Below the pieces are notes generated by a model. That model did no database searches. It saw nothing but the letters and a program-made list of their open reading frames with translations, and was not told where the DNA came from. The translations under genes were made by a program, and so were the position numbers. Shown here one piece after another: positions 28,249 to 36,727 of a stretch of 64,000 nt of DNA. This DNA comes from PALSA-1004 sp963804885 (GTDB taxonomy: Bacteria; Pseudomonadota; Gammaproteobacteria; Burkholderiales; SG8-41): assembly GCA_963804885.1 (NCBI GenBank), contig CAWDSF010000002.1, forward strand, positions 310,001 through 374,000. The letters are read 5' to 3'. The first letter of the stretch is position 1. Every line of letters starts with the position of its first letter.

Positions 28249-28269
28249 TTATCCACAGATTCTGTGGAT
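28249..28269. promoter_or_regulatory. Perfect palindrome containing a DnaA-box match
   Basis: ATCCACAGA-T-TCTGTGGAT is a perfect inverted repeat. Its left side extends to TTATCCACA, the DnaA box consensus, and its right side reads TGTGGATGT, one or two bases off. It lies in an AT-rich pocket of an otherwise empty 296-base gap (28142-28437), some 60 bases upstream of a strong promoter. A single site could be a DnaA-responsive operator or a hairpin; it is not enough to call an origin. Confidence 0.45.
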
Positions 28270-28328
28270 GTTTTTATTTATGTTGCAGTGCGCTGCGTGC
28301 GCCGCGCGAAATAAGCTTAGTAATTTGA

Positions 28329-28357
28329 TTGACAAGCGGTTTATTGTTTTCTAGCAT
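28329..28357 (+). promoter_or_regulatory. Strong sigma-70-like promoter
   Basis: TTGACA at 28329-28334, a 17-base spacer, and TAGCAT at 28352-28357. This is the best promoter match seen in the window. It would start transcription near 28364 and leave a 5' leader of about 70 bases before the exported metallo-hydrolase gene at 28438, and it could also drive the long catabolic gene row that follows. Confidence 0.65.
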
Positions 28358-28437
28358 CGCCCCTCCAAGCCGTTCAGCAGCGCCGCCAGGGTGTGGTTTC
28401 GCGCGCTGCCGGCGCAAACACACGGAGTAGTTGCGCA

Positions 28438-29421
28438 ATGCGCGAGTGGCGGCGCCCGATAAGCGCGGGATGGTGGTTGGCGTGCGCCCTGCTGGTGCCT
28501 TTTTTGGAACTTGCAGCCGCCGCGGAGCCCACCGACAAGTTCGACAACTTCCGCATGCGCGAAGGTGTCCCGACCCAGCTGAAACAGGTCGCGCCTGACC
28601 TCTATTTCCTCTACGACGACCTGTCCTCGAACTCCGGCTTCCTGGTGACGCCCGAGGGCGTGCTCGTTATCGACACGCGCCAGCATCCCGCGCACGGCCG
28701 CGATCTCATCGAGCGCATCCGCAAAATCACCGATAAGCCGATCAAGTGGGTGATCAACACCCACGCGCATGGCGATCACTATTACGGCAACCCGGCGTTC
28801 AAAGCGGCCGGCGCGACCATCATCGCGCACCGCGACGTCGTCGCCGGCATGGTCAAGAACGAGCAGCTCGAACTCAAGCGCCGGCTCGCTTTTTTCAAAT
28901 CGCTCAACCTCGACCCGGCGGAAGTGAAAACGGTGCTGCCCGACGTCACGTTCGATTCGCGGCTGACGCTTACGCTAGGCGGGCGAACCGTCGAGATCAT
29001 GTATCTCGGACCCGGCCAGAATCCCGGCGACACGCTGGTCTATTTTCCGCATGCACGCGCGCTGTATGTCGGCGGCCCGTTCGCGAAGAACAACTGGTCG
29101 AACATGTCCTTCACGCCGTCGATGGACGGCTGGATCGCGCTGCTGCAGCGGATCGCCGCGATGGAGAACGTCGATCTCTTCCTGCCGGGCCACGGCGACG
29201 TGGGCGGGCGTGAAGACGTCCTTGCCGAAGCGCGGCTGCTCTCGGAGGTGCAGGCCGGTGTGAAGGCGGCGATCGCGGCCGGCAAGACCCGCGAAGAGAT
29301 CGTAAAGACCCTGCGGTTTCCGCAGTTCGCCCAGCTTCGCAACTACGATCGCATTGACGTGTTCCTCGAAGCGCTCTACCACCTCTATACGACCGGCAAG
29401 CCGCTGTTTCCGTATCCATGA
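28438..29421 (+). CDS. Exported MBL-fold protein with incomplete metal site
   Basis: Metallo-beta-lactamase-fold protein of 327 residues with a signal peptide (WWLACALLVPFLELAAAAE). The first motif INTHAHGDHYYG (residues 107-117) is intact, and so is the last His in LPGHGDVGG (about 252). However, the third His, normally in a G-x-x-H-T-x-G-D context, is replaced: the segment reads GPGQNPGDT (191-199). The bridging Asp position reads VGGPFAKN (about 212) instead of a GD. At best a mononuclear or altered centre is expected. The start at 28438 has CGGAG upstream. Its stop overlaps the next start as ATGA. Confidence 0.87.
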   Translation: MREWRRPISAGWWLACALLVPFLELAAAAEPTDKFDNFRMREGVPTQLKQVAPDLYFLYDDLSSNSGFLVTPEGVLVIDTRQHPAHGRDLIERIRKITDKPIKWVINTHAHGDHYYGNPAFKAAGATIIAHRDVVAGMVKNEQLELKRRLAFFKSLNLDPAEVKTVLPDVTFDSRLTLTLGGRTVEIMYLGPGQNPGDTLVYFPHARALYVGGPFAKNNWSNMSFTPSMDGWIALLQRIAAMENVDLFLPGHGDVGGREDVLAEARLLSEVQAGVKAAIAAGKTREEIVKTLRFPQFAQLRNYDRIDVFLEALYHLYTTGKPLFPYP

Positions 29422-30320
29422 AAAAAGATTTGCCGACCGTCCGTTTCGCCGTAATTTCCGAGGGCGTCTACTCATGGCCGCTGTACGTCGCGGAGGCGCA
29501 CGGGCTGTTCGCGCGCGAAGGCGTGCATGTCGAAATCACCGTCACCGGCTCGTCGACGCAGCAGCTGGCGATGCTCACGAGCGGCGAATACGACATCGGT
29601 ATGCAGCAGTCGGATCACGTCGTGCGTGGCGTCGAACGCGGCTGCGACCTGTTTATTTTCATGGCGCAGGCGCTCGCGCCAGAGCTGACACTAGTGGCGG
29701 CGCCAGCGATCCGGTCTTTCGGCGATCTCAAAGGCCGCGACATCGCCGTCGATGGCGCGCGCACCGGTTATGCGCTGCTCCTGCGCAAGCTATTGGCGGA
29801 CAAGGGGCTGGCTGACGGGGATTACACGTTCAGGGAAATCGGCGGCTCGCAGGAGCGGTTCGACGCGCTGAAATCGGGCGCGGCGGTGGCGAGCCTGCTC
29901 AATCCGCCGTTCGATCGCAATCTGCTCGCCGCGGGGTTTGTGAGCCTGGGCACGACCGGCGAATACTTTCCGACTTATCCGGGCTCGATCGCCGCGGCGC
30001 GCCGCAGCTGGGCGGCCGGCAACGAGCAGGCGTTGCTCGGGTATATACGCGCATTCGATGCGGCTTATGCGTGGCTCAAGGACACGCGCAACAAGGAGGA
30101 CGCAATACGCCTCTTGCCCGCGCGGCTCAACATCGATCGCGCGACCGCGTCGCGCGCCTACGACCAGATCGCCGGCCAGCCGCTGCCGCAAATTACCGCG
30201 GATGGTTTGCGCCAGGTAATCGACATAGTATGGGCGTCGGAAGGTCTGCCTGAGCCGCACGGCAAGCCGGAGAATTACCTCGATTTGTCCTATCTCAACA
30301 AAGCCCGCGAAACACGCTGA
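29418..30320 (+). CDS. NMT1/SsuA-like solute-binding protein without signal peptide
   Basis: Periplasmic-binding-protein-like fold of 300 residues: VRFAVISEGVYSWPLYVAEA, HGLFAREGVHVEITVTGSS, DLKGRDIAVDGARTGYALLL and VASLLNPPFDRNLLAAGF are typical of NMT1/ThiY/SsuA receptors of aliphatic sulfonate, pyrimidine or aromatic carboxylate ABC systems. The start MKKDLPTVRFAV has no hydrophobic leader, and translation is coupled by ATGA to the MBL gene, so the start is probably right. The protein may thus be cytoplasmic or act as an enzyme or sensor. No ABC permease or ATPase is nearby. Confidence 0.85.
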   Translation: MKKDLPTVRFAVISEGVYSWPLYVAEAHGLFAREGVHVEITVTGSSTQQLAMLTSGEYDIGMQQSDHVVRGVERGCDLFIFMAQALAPELTLVAAPAIRSFGDLKGRDIAVDGARTGYALLLRKLLADKGLADGDYTFREIGGSQERFDALKSGAAVASLLNPPFDRNLLAAGFVSLGTTGEYFPTYPGSIAAARRSWAAGNEQALLGYIRAFDAAYAWLKDTRNKEDAIRLLPARLNIDRATASRAYDQIAGQPLPQITADGLRQVIDIVWASEGLPEPHGKPENYLDLSYLNKARETR

Positions 30321-30337
30321 TATGCTCGCCCGACGCC

Positions 30338-31423
30338 ATGCATGACGCCACCCCACCGAGGCACGATGCGCTCGTCGCCTCGGCGATCCATCACTGGGCG
30401 CCGCGGTTCGTCACGAACGGCGTGCCGCTGACAGACTTTCAGGAAGTCACCGCCGGGATCTCGCGCTGGGCCGACTGGTGCCGCGCGTGGAGCGCGCGCG
30501 CCGCGGTGCACGAGAGCATCGGCCGCCAGGCGCTCGCCGACGGCTTCAACCTGTCGGCGGGACAGCACCTGACCACGGCGGCCGTGTGCTATCACTTCGC
30601 GAAATTCGTGTTCGTGCTCGACGTGAACGAGATGCGCGCGGCGCATATGAAAGCGGTCGAGTGCCGCAAGCTCGCGCTGCCGCACCTGCGTCCGCCGGGC
30701 GAGTACGTGCGCATACCGTTCGACGGCAAATCATTCGCCGGCGTGCTGCGCCGTCCCGCGGGCGTGGCGCGGCCGCCGATCGTCGTCATGTGCATGGGCC
30801 TCGACTCGGCGAAAGAGGAAATGGACAGCTACGAGTCGCTGTTTCTCGCGCGCGGCCTGGCGACCCTGAGCTTCGACGGCCCGGGGCAGGGCGAATCGGA
30901 ATACGACATCGCGATCCGCGGCGATTATGAAGTTGCCGTCAAAGCAGTCGTTGACTGGGTGGAAAAGCGCCCGGACGTCGATGGCGCCCGCCTAGGCCTG
31001 TGGGGCGTGAGCCTCGGCGGTTATTACGCGCCGCGCGCTGCGGCGTTCGAGAAGCGCATCCGGGCCTGCATTGCGTTGTCCGGTCCTTATGACCTTGGTT
31101 CCGCGTGGGACGGTTTGCCTGAGCTGACGCGCGAAACGTTCCGCACGCGCGCGCACTGCGCGACGCAGGACGCCGCGCGCAAAGTCGCCGCCACATTGAG
31201 TCTCGCCGGGGTGGCCGATAAGATTACGTGCCCGCTGTACATCGTGACCGGCAAGCTCGACCGCGTCGTGCCGTGGCAGGACGCCGAGCGCCTCGCGCGT
31301 GAAGCGCGCGGGCCGGTCGAGCTCGTCGTGATCGCCGACGGCAATCATGTCGCCAACAACCGCGCTTACAAGTATCGCGCCCAGTCGGCCGACTGGATGG
31401 CGCGGCAACTGGCGCAAGCGTGA
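30338..31423 (+). CDS. Alpha/beta hydrolase, DHPON-hydrolase-like (copy A)
   Basis: Hydrolase of 361 residues. An N-terminal helical cap (VTAGISRWADWCRAWSARAA; AVCYHFAKFVFVLDVNEM) precedes the core with VVMCMGLDSAKEEMDSYESL, LSFDGPGQGESEYDIAIRGD and the nucleophile elbow LWGVSLGGYYAPRAAA; the acid is in TGKLDRVVPW and the His in IADGNHVANNRAY. This layout resembles 2,6-dihydroxypseudooxynicotine hydrolase, a C-C bond hydrolase of nicotine catabolism, and related FrsA-like esterases. A close paralog is at 33447. The substrate is not known. Confidence 0.88.
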   Translation: MHDATPPRHDALVASAIHHWAPRFVTNGVPLTDFQEVTAGISRWADWCRAWSARAAVHESIGRQALADGFNLSAGQHLTTAAVCYHFAKFVFVLDVNEMRAAHMKAVECRKLALPHLRPPGEYVRIPFDGKSFAGVLRRPAGVARPPIVVMCMGLDSAKEEMDSYESLFLARGLATLSFDGPGQGESEYDIAIRGDYEVAVKAVVDWVEKRPDVDGARLGLWGVSLGGYYAPRAAAFEKRIRACIALSGPYDLGSAWDGLPELTRETFRTRAHCATQDAARKVAATLSLAGVADKITCPLYIVTGKLDRVVPWQDAERLAREARGPVELVVIADGNHVANNRAYKYRAQSADWMARQLAQA

Positions 31424-31487
31424 CGGCCATTGCGTGATAACCGCGCGCTGCGGCGCGCGCGGCGTTGTGAATAACGAAGGAGGAGTA

Positions 31488-32456
31488 ATGATGCACCGGC
31501 TACCGATGCTGCTGATGTTGATGGTTTGCGCGGCTGGCACTGCGGTTTTTGCGGCCGAAACTTATCCGACCAAGCCGATCCGGATGGTAGTGCCGTTTCC
31601 GCCGGGCGCCGCGAGCGACTTCCTCGCGCGGACACTCGGCCAGAAACTGAACGAGCAGTACGGCCAGCAGATCGTCATCGATAACCGCCCCGGCGCCGGC
31701 GGCGTCGTGGGCAGCACGCTGGTCGCCAAGAGCGCCGCCGACGGCTACACGCTGGGTATGGTCGGCCAGCCGCATTTGATGCAGCCGCTGCTGCAGAAAG
31801 AGCCGCCGTACCGGCCGCTCGACGATATCGTCTGCGTGACGCAGGTCGCGTCGCTGCCGAATGTGCTCGTGGTGTCGCCGCAATTGCCGGTCAAATCCGT
31901 GAGCGACGTGATTGCGCTCGCGAAATCGAAGCCCGGCCAGTTGAATTTCGGCTCGGCAGGTATCGGCAGCTCATCGCATATCGCGGGCGAAGCGTTCAAG
32001 GCTGCCGCGGGCATCGACATCGTCCACGTCCCGTTCAAGCTGCTGCCCGATATTTTTGCCGAGATGCTGGCGGGCCGCGTGCAGCTCTACATGTTTCCGC
32101 TGCCGGCCGTCATGCCGATGTTGAAGGACAGCAAGCTGCACGTGGTCGCGGTGGGCACGCCGCAGCCGACGCCATCGCTCCCCGGGGTGCCGACGATGGC
32201 GGAATCCGGCCTGCCCGGGTTCCAGAGCGAAAGCTGGTTCGGCATCGTCGCGCCGGCCGGTCTGCCGCGTGGAATCGTCATGCAGCTCAACCGCGATATC
32301 GCCAGGCAGCTCGCGACGCCCGAGATCAAGGAGCGTTTCCTGCGGCAGGGCGCGGTGCCCGCGTACGGCGCGCCCGAAGACTTCAGGAAACTGATGCAGG
32401 CGGATTACGTCAAATACCAGAAGCTGGTCAAGGATGCCGGCATCTCGAACAAGTAA
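31488..32456 (+). CDS. Bug/TctC-type receptor (4)
   Basis: Receptor of 322 residues with signal peptide (LMLMVCAAGTAVFAAE), TYPTKPIRMVVPFPPGAASD, IVIDNRPGAGGVVGSTLV, and IDIVHVPFKLLPDIFAEMLA; the last differs from the usual PYKG loop, hinting at a different ligand. A strong Shine-Dalgarno, GAAGGAGGAG, precedes two adjacent ATGs (31488 and 31491); spacing favours the second, but either works. It is followed 16 bases later by another Bug receptor, a tandem pair between two paralogous hydrolases. Confidence 0.92.
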   Translation: MMHRLPMLLMLMVCAAGTAVFAAETYPTKPIRMVVPFPPGAASDFLARTLGQKLNEQYGQQIVIDNRPGAGGVVGSTLVAKSAADGYTLGMVGQPHLMQPLLQKEPPYRPLDDIVCVTQVASLPNVLVVSPQLPVKSVSDVIALAKSKPGQLNFGSAGIGSSSHIAGEAFKAAAGIDIVHVPFKLLPDIFAEMLAGRVQLYMFPLPAVMPMLKDSKLHVVAVGTPQPTPSLPGVPTMAESGLPGFQSESWFGIVAPAGLPRGIVMQLNRDIARQLATPEIKERFLRQGAVPAYGAPEDFRKLMQADYVKYQKLVKDAGISNK

Positions 32457-32472
32457 CCACGAGGAGAACACG

Positions 32473-33444
32473 ATGTTGAAGACGAACCTGACGACGGCGC
32501 TCGCGTGCGCATTGCTGACGATCGCGGCCCCGGGCAGCGCGCAGGAGCAATTTCCCTCGAAGCCGATCCGCATGCTGGTGCCGTTCTCGGCCGGCAGCGC
32601 GACGGATTTCTTCGCGCGCCTGCTCGGCGCGAAAATGACCGAGCACTGGGGGCAGCAGGTCGTCATCGACAACCGGCCGAGCGCGGGCGGCGTGATCGCG
32701 TCCGAAACCCTGCTGGCTGCACCGCCTGACGGCTACACGCTGATGCTCGTATCGGTCGGGCATGCGGTCAATGCGTCGCTGTACACCAAGCTGCCGTATG
32801 ACACGGTAAAGGATTTTGCCGGCATCACGCTCGTGGCCGATACGCCCACGGTGCTGGTCGTAACACCGTCGCTCGGACTCAAAACGGTCAAGGACCTGGT
32901 CGATCTCGCCAAGAGCAAGCCCGGGCAGATCAACTATGCGTCGGCGGGGATCGGCAGCGGCGCGCACATGAATGCGGAGCAGTTCAAGCTCGCCACCGGC
33001 ATTAACGTGGTTCACGTGCCGTTCAAAGGCACGCCCGAAGCGCTGACCAATGTCATCGGCGGCAGCGTCAGCTTTTTCTTCTCGCCGATCACCGGCGCGG
33101 TCACGCTAGTCAAAGGCGGCAAGATCACCGCGCTCGCGGTCTCGACGAAAGAGCGCTCGCCCGTGCTGCCCGACCTGCCGAGCGCCACTGAAGTGGGTGT
33201 GCCCGGCTTCGAGTTCAACCTGTGGACGGGACTGCTGGGCCCGGCGAAGATGCCGAAAGACGTGAAGGACAAGCTCAACAAGGAGGCGGTGGGCATACTC
33301 TCGGCGCCCGATGTGAAAGAGCGGATGCTGACGCAGGGCGCGACGCCGCATCCGATGTCGCCGGCGCAGTTCGACGCGTTCATCAAGTCCGAAGTCGAGC
33401 GCCTGGCCAAGGTTGTCAAAGCGTCGGGCGCGAAAGCCGATTGA
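32473..33444 (+). CDS. Bug/TctC-type receptor (5)
   Basis: Receptor of 323 residues: leader TTALACALLTIAAPGSAQ, then FPSKPIRMLVPFSAGSATDF, VVIDNRPSAGGVIASETL, DGYTLMLVSVG, INVVHVPFKGTPEALTNVIG and C-terminal EVERLAKVVKASGAKAD. The ATG at 32473 has GAGGAG seven bases upstream. It lies 2 bases before the start of hydrolase B, so receptor and enzyme are likely made from one transcript. Confidence 0.93.
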   Translation: MLKTNLTTALACALLTIAAPGSAQEQFPSKPIRMLVPFSAGSATDFFARLLGAKMTEHWGQQVVIDNRPSAGGVIASETLLAAPPDGYTLMLVSVGHAVNASLYTKLPYDTVKDFAGITLVADTPTVLVVTPSLGLKTVKDLVDLAKSKPGQINYASAGIGSGAHMNAEQFKLATGINVVHVPFKGTPEALTNVIGGSVSFFFSPITGAVTLVKGGKITALAVSTKERSPVLPDLPSATEVGVPGFEFNLWTGLLGPAKMPKDVKDKLNKEAVGILSAPDVKERMLTQGATPHPMSPAQFDAFIKSEVERLAKVVKASGAKAD

Positions 33445-33446
33445 AA

Positions 33447-34535
33447 ATGGAAACTGCAGGTGCGGCTAAGGATAAGCGCGTCGAAATCGCCTTGCGCGCT
33501 TGGGCGCCGCGTTTTGTCGCGAGCGGCGTGCCGCTCGCGGATTTCGAGGAAGTGACCGGCGGCATTACGCGCTGGGACGAATGGTGCGCGGCGTGGTCGG
33601 CGCGCGCCGCGGTGCACGAGGAAATCGGGCGCAAGGCGCTGGCCGACGGCTATTTCATCAGCGCGGCCGGGCACCTCACGCGCGCGGCGTTGTGCTATCA
33701 CTTCGGCAAATTCATGTTCGTGCACGATCTCGCGCAAATGAAAGCGGCGCACGCGAAAACCGTCGAGTGCCGCAACCTCGCGCTGCCGCATCTGAATCCG
33801 CCGGGCGAGCGCGTCGCGATCCCGTACGAGGGCAAGACGCTGTACGGCGTGCTGCGCAAGCCGGCGGGTGTCGCGAAGCCGCCCGTCGTCATCCTCTGCG
33901 TGGGGCTCGACTCCACTAAGGAGGAGATGGATTTCTACGAGACGCTGCTGCTCGATCGCGGGATGGCGACGCTGCCGTTCGATGGGCCGGGGCAGGGCGA
34001 GGCCGAGTACACGATCCCGATCCGCGGCGACTTCGAAGTGCCGGTCAAAGCGGTCGTCGACTTCATCGAGACGCGCAGCGACCTCGATGCCTCGCGCGTC
34101 GGCGTGATGGGCGTATCGCTCGGCGGCTACTATGCGGCGCGCGCTGCCGCGTTCGAGAAGCGCCTCAAGGCCTGCGTGTCGCTGTCGGGGCCGTACAGCT
34201 GGGTCGAAGTGTTCGATGCGCGCAACGAGTTGTCGCGCGAAGCGTTCAAGGTGCGCAGTCACGCGAAGACGATGGAAGAGGCGCGCAAAGTCGCGCAGAC
34301 GCTGACGCTCGAGGGCGCGGCAAAAAATATAACTTGTCCACTGTACGTCGTCGGCGGCGAGCTCGATCATCTGACGCCGCCGCACAACGCCGAGCGCATC
34401 GCGGCCGAAGCGTCGGGCCCGACGGTGCTCAACATCGTCAAAGGCGGCAACCACGTCGTCAACAACCGCCGCTACATGTATCAGACGCAGATGGCCGACT
34501 GGCTGGCTCAGCAGCTCGGGCTGCCGAAATCATGA
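33447..34535 (+). CDS. Alpha/beta hydrolase, DHPON-hydrolase-like (copy B)
   Basis: Paralog of the 30338 gene; by eye about 60% identical over most of its 362 residues. Shared parts include WAPRFVASGVPLADFEEVTG, SARAAVHEEIGRKALADGY, FDGPGQGEAEYTIPIRGDFE and the elbow GVSLGGYYAARAAAFEKR. The acid is in VVGGELDHLTPPHNAERI and the His in VKGGNHVVNNRRYM. Both gene starts and stops are tightly packed: 2 bases after a Bug receptor, and ATGA overlap with the M24 gene behind it. Retention of two copies suggests distinct but related substrates. Confidence 0.9.
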   Translation: METAGAAKDKRVEIALRAWAPRFVASGVPLADFEEVTGGITRWDEWCAAWSARAAVHEEIGRKALADGYFISAAGHLTRAALCYHFGKFMFVHDLAQMKAAHAKTVECRNLALPHLNPPGERVAIPYEGKTLYGVLRKPAGVAKPPVVILCVGLDSTKEEMDFYETLLLDRGMATLPFDGPGQGEAEYTIPIRGDFEVPVKAVVDFIETRSDLDASRVGVMGVSLGGYYAARAAAFEKRLKACVSLSGPYSWVEVFDARNELSREAFKVRSHAKTMEEARKVAQTLTLEGAAKNITCPLYVVGGELDHLTPPHNAERIAAEASGPTVLNIVKGGNHVVNNRRYMYQTQMADWLAQQLGLPKS

Positions 34536-35711
34536 GCGACATGAGCGAAGCTATATCCGCGGTTTTCCGCGGCCGAATTCGCCCGCCGGCACGCAGCGGC
34601 GCGCGCGCTGATGAAGGCCGAGGGCGTGGATGCGCTCGTGGTTTACGGCGATTCCGGCGTATCGCGGCACAATCATGCCGACATTCATTACCTGTCCGGC
34701 TTCCTCGGCAACCGCAACAATTACGTCGTGATGACGGCCGCGCAAGAGCCGGTCATTTTCGTGCAGTCGTTCAATCACGTGCCGAACGCACGCGAAGCCT
34801 CCGCCATCCGCACGGAGTGGGGCGGCGCGAGTTCAGCGGCGACGATCGCGGGTTATCTCAACGACGCCGCGCTCGGCAAAGCGACGCTCGGTTACGTCGG
34901 CGACGTGCCGGTGCAGAGCTATCTCGCGTGGCAGCGCGCGCTCGCCGGCTGGCAGTTCAAGGACGTGACGCGTGCTTTTCGCCGCCTGCGGCTCGTGAAG
35001 AGCGCGGAAGAAATCGACTGGCTCAAAAAAGGCGCCGCACTGACCGATGCCGCGCTGCAAAGCCTGATCGAAAACGTGAAACCCGGCATGCGCGAGTACG
35101 AGCTCGGCGCAATCGTCGAATCGACCGCATTGCACGGCGGCGGCCTGCCGCATCTTTGTTATCTGTCGTCGGGCGCGCAGGTAGGCGCCGGTGCGTGCGT
35201 GCCGCGCCAGAACCTGTCGAACCGCGTGATCGAGCGCGGCGACGTGATCAACACCGAGATCAGCGTGAGCCACTGGGGCTATTCGGGCCAGATGCACCGG
35301 CCGATATTCGTCGGTGCCGAGCCGGTGGATCTGTATCGCAAACTGTGGGACACGACGCTCGAAGCTTACGAGCGCTGCGTCAAGGCGCTACGCGCGGGCG
35401 CGACGAGCGAGGACGTGCTCGATGCCGGCGACGTGATCGCCGAGCGCGGCTTCACGATCAACGACGGCTTTCTGCACGGCTTCGGCATCGGCCTGCTGCC
35501 GCCTTCCATCGGTACGCGCGAGTCGACCGGCCGCCGCGGCGAGCTCGGTCCAAAGTTCACGTTCGAGGAAAACATGTGCGTCGTCGTGCAGCCGAACGTC
35601 GTTACGCACGACGAGAGCGCCGGTTTGCAGCTCGGCAACCTGTTCCGTATCACGCGCGACGGCGCCGAATGCCTGCACCGCCTGCCTTTGCAGTACTACG
35701 TTACCCGCTAG
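34532..35711 (+). CDS. M24 (pita-bread fold) protein lacking metal ligands, one frameshift
   Basis: Creatinase/prolidase-like protein, about 392 residues after removal of one extra T in the TTTT run at 34563-34566 (before: MSDMSEAISAV; after: AAEFARRHAAARALMKAEG). The C-terminal pita-bread domain is clear (VINTEISVSHWGYSGQMHRP; FLHGFGIGLLPPSI; VVVQPNVVTHDE), but the usual D-D-H-E-E metal set reads E-Q-H-Q-G. Metal-free members such as creatinase exist, so hydrolysis by a His mechanism is possible. Start at 34532 overlaps the previous stop as ATGA. A paralog with the same replacements is at 50267. Confidence 0.85.
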
Positions 35712-35719
35712 GATCACTC

Positions 35720-36700
35720 ATGAAGAAAGTTTTCTGCGTTCTCGCCGGCATGCTCGCATTGCCTGCTGCGTTGCAGGCGGCGCCGGCCACCGACACCGCG
35801 TCTGCTTATCCGAACCGGCCGGTGCGTTTGATCACCGGCTCGCCGGGCAGCACGTCCGACATCAGCGCGCGCTTCATCGCGCAGAAACTGAGCGAGCTGT
35901 GGCGCCAGCAGGTCGTCGTCGACAATCGCCCTGGCGCGGGCGGCATGATAGGCGCTGAAATCGCCGCGAAATCGGCGCCCGACGGCTACACGCTGATGCA
36001 GGGCCACATCGGCACGCATGCGAGTCCGCAGTTTCTGTACAAACATCTCGGCTACGATCCGGTGAAGGACTTCGTGCCGATCGCGCTCGTGTCGAACTCG
36101 GGCATTGCGCTGGCCATTCATTCGTCCGTGCCCGCGAACAATCTGAAGGAATTCATTGCGTACGCAAAAGCGAAACCGGGCGGCGTGAATTACGGCTCGG
36201 CGGGCGGCGGCACCAGCAGCCAGCTTTCGGGTGAACTGTTCAATCAGATGACGGGCGCGAAACTCGTGCATATACCGTATAAAGGCGCAGGTTTTGCACT
36301 GACGGCGCTGGTCGGGGGTGAAACGCAGGCTGCTTTCCTGTCCACGACGACCATCAGCTCGCAGTCGAAATCCGGCCGCGTCAAGCCGCTGGCGGTGTTG
36401 AGCAAGAAGCGGTTCGAGGCGGCGCCCGATATTCCGAGCATCGTCGAAGCGGGCTATCCGGGCATCGAGTCGAGCGTATGGTTCGGCTTGTTCGCGCCGG
36501 CGAACACGCCACCCGCGATCGTCGCGAAAATCAATCGCGACGCGGTCGCGAGCTTGCAGACGCCCGAAGCCAAGGCGCTGCTGCTCGCGCAGGGCGCGGA
36601 AACCATTGCGACGACGCCCGCCGAATTCAGGGCTTTCCTGCACGCGGAAATCGCGAAATGGAGCAAAGTCATCAAGGAAGCCGGCATCAAAGCGGAATGA
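35720..36700 (+). CDS. Bug/TctC-type receptor (6)
   Basis: Receptor of 326 residues: signal peptide (VFCVLAGMLALPAALQA), YPNRPVRLITGSPGSTSDIS, VVVDNRPGAGGMIGAEIA, DGYTLMQGHIG, AKLVHIPYKGAGFALTALVG and C-terminal AEIAKWSKVIKEAGIKAE. It starts 8 bases after the M24 gene and is followed by a Tat-exported LVIVD-repeat protein. The adjoining genes suggest import of a compound that the hydrolase and M24 protein act on. Confidence 0.93.
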   Translation: MKKVFCVLAGMLALPAALQAAPATDTASAYPNRPVRLITGSPGSTSDISARFIAQKLSELWRQQVVVDNRPGAGGMIGAEIAAKSAPDGYTLMQGHIGTHASPQFLYKHLGYDPVKDFVPIALVSNSGIALAIHSSVPANNLKEFIAYAKAKPGGVNYGSAGGGTSSQLSGELFNQMTGAKLVHIPYKGAGFALTALVGGETQAAFLSTTTISSQSKSGRVKPLAVLSKKRFEAAPDIPSIVEAGYPGIESSVWFGLFAPANTPPAIVAKINRDAVASLQTPEAKALLLAQGAETIATTPAEFRAFLHAEIAKWSKVIKEAGIKAE

Positions 36701-36727
36701 CGCGCAGCTCGCGCAAAAGGTATATCC

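Noticed and set aside
28142..28437. Chromosomal or plasmid origin of replication
   Set aside because: Only one perfect DnaA box and no dnaA, repA, parAB or box cluster nearby.
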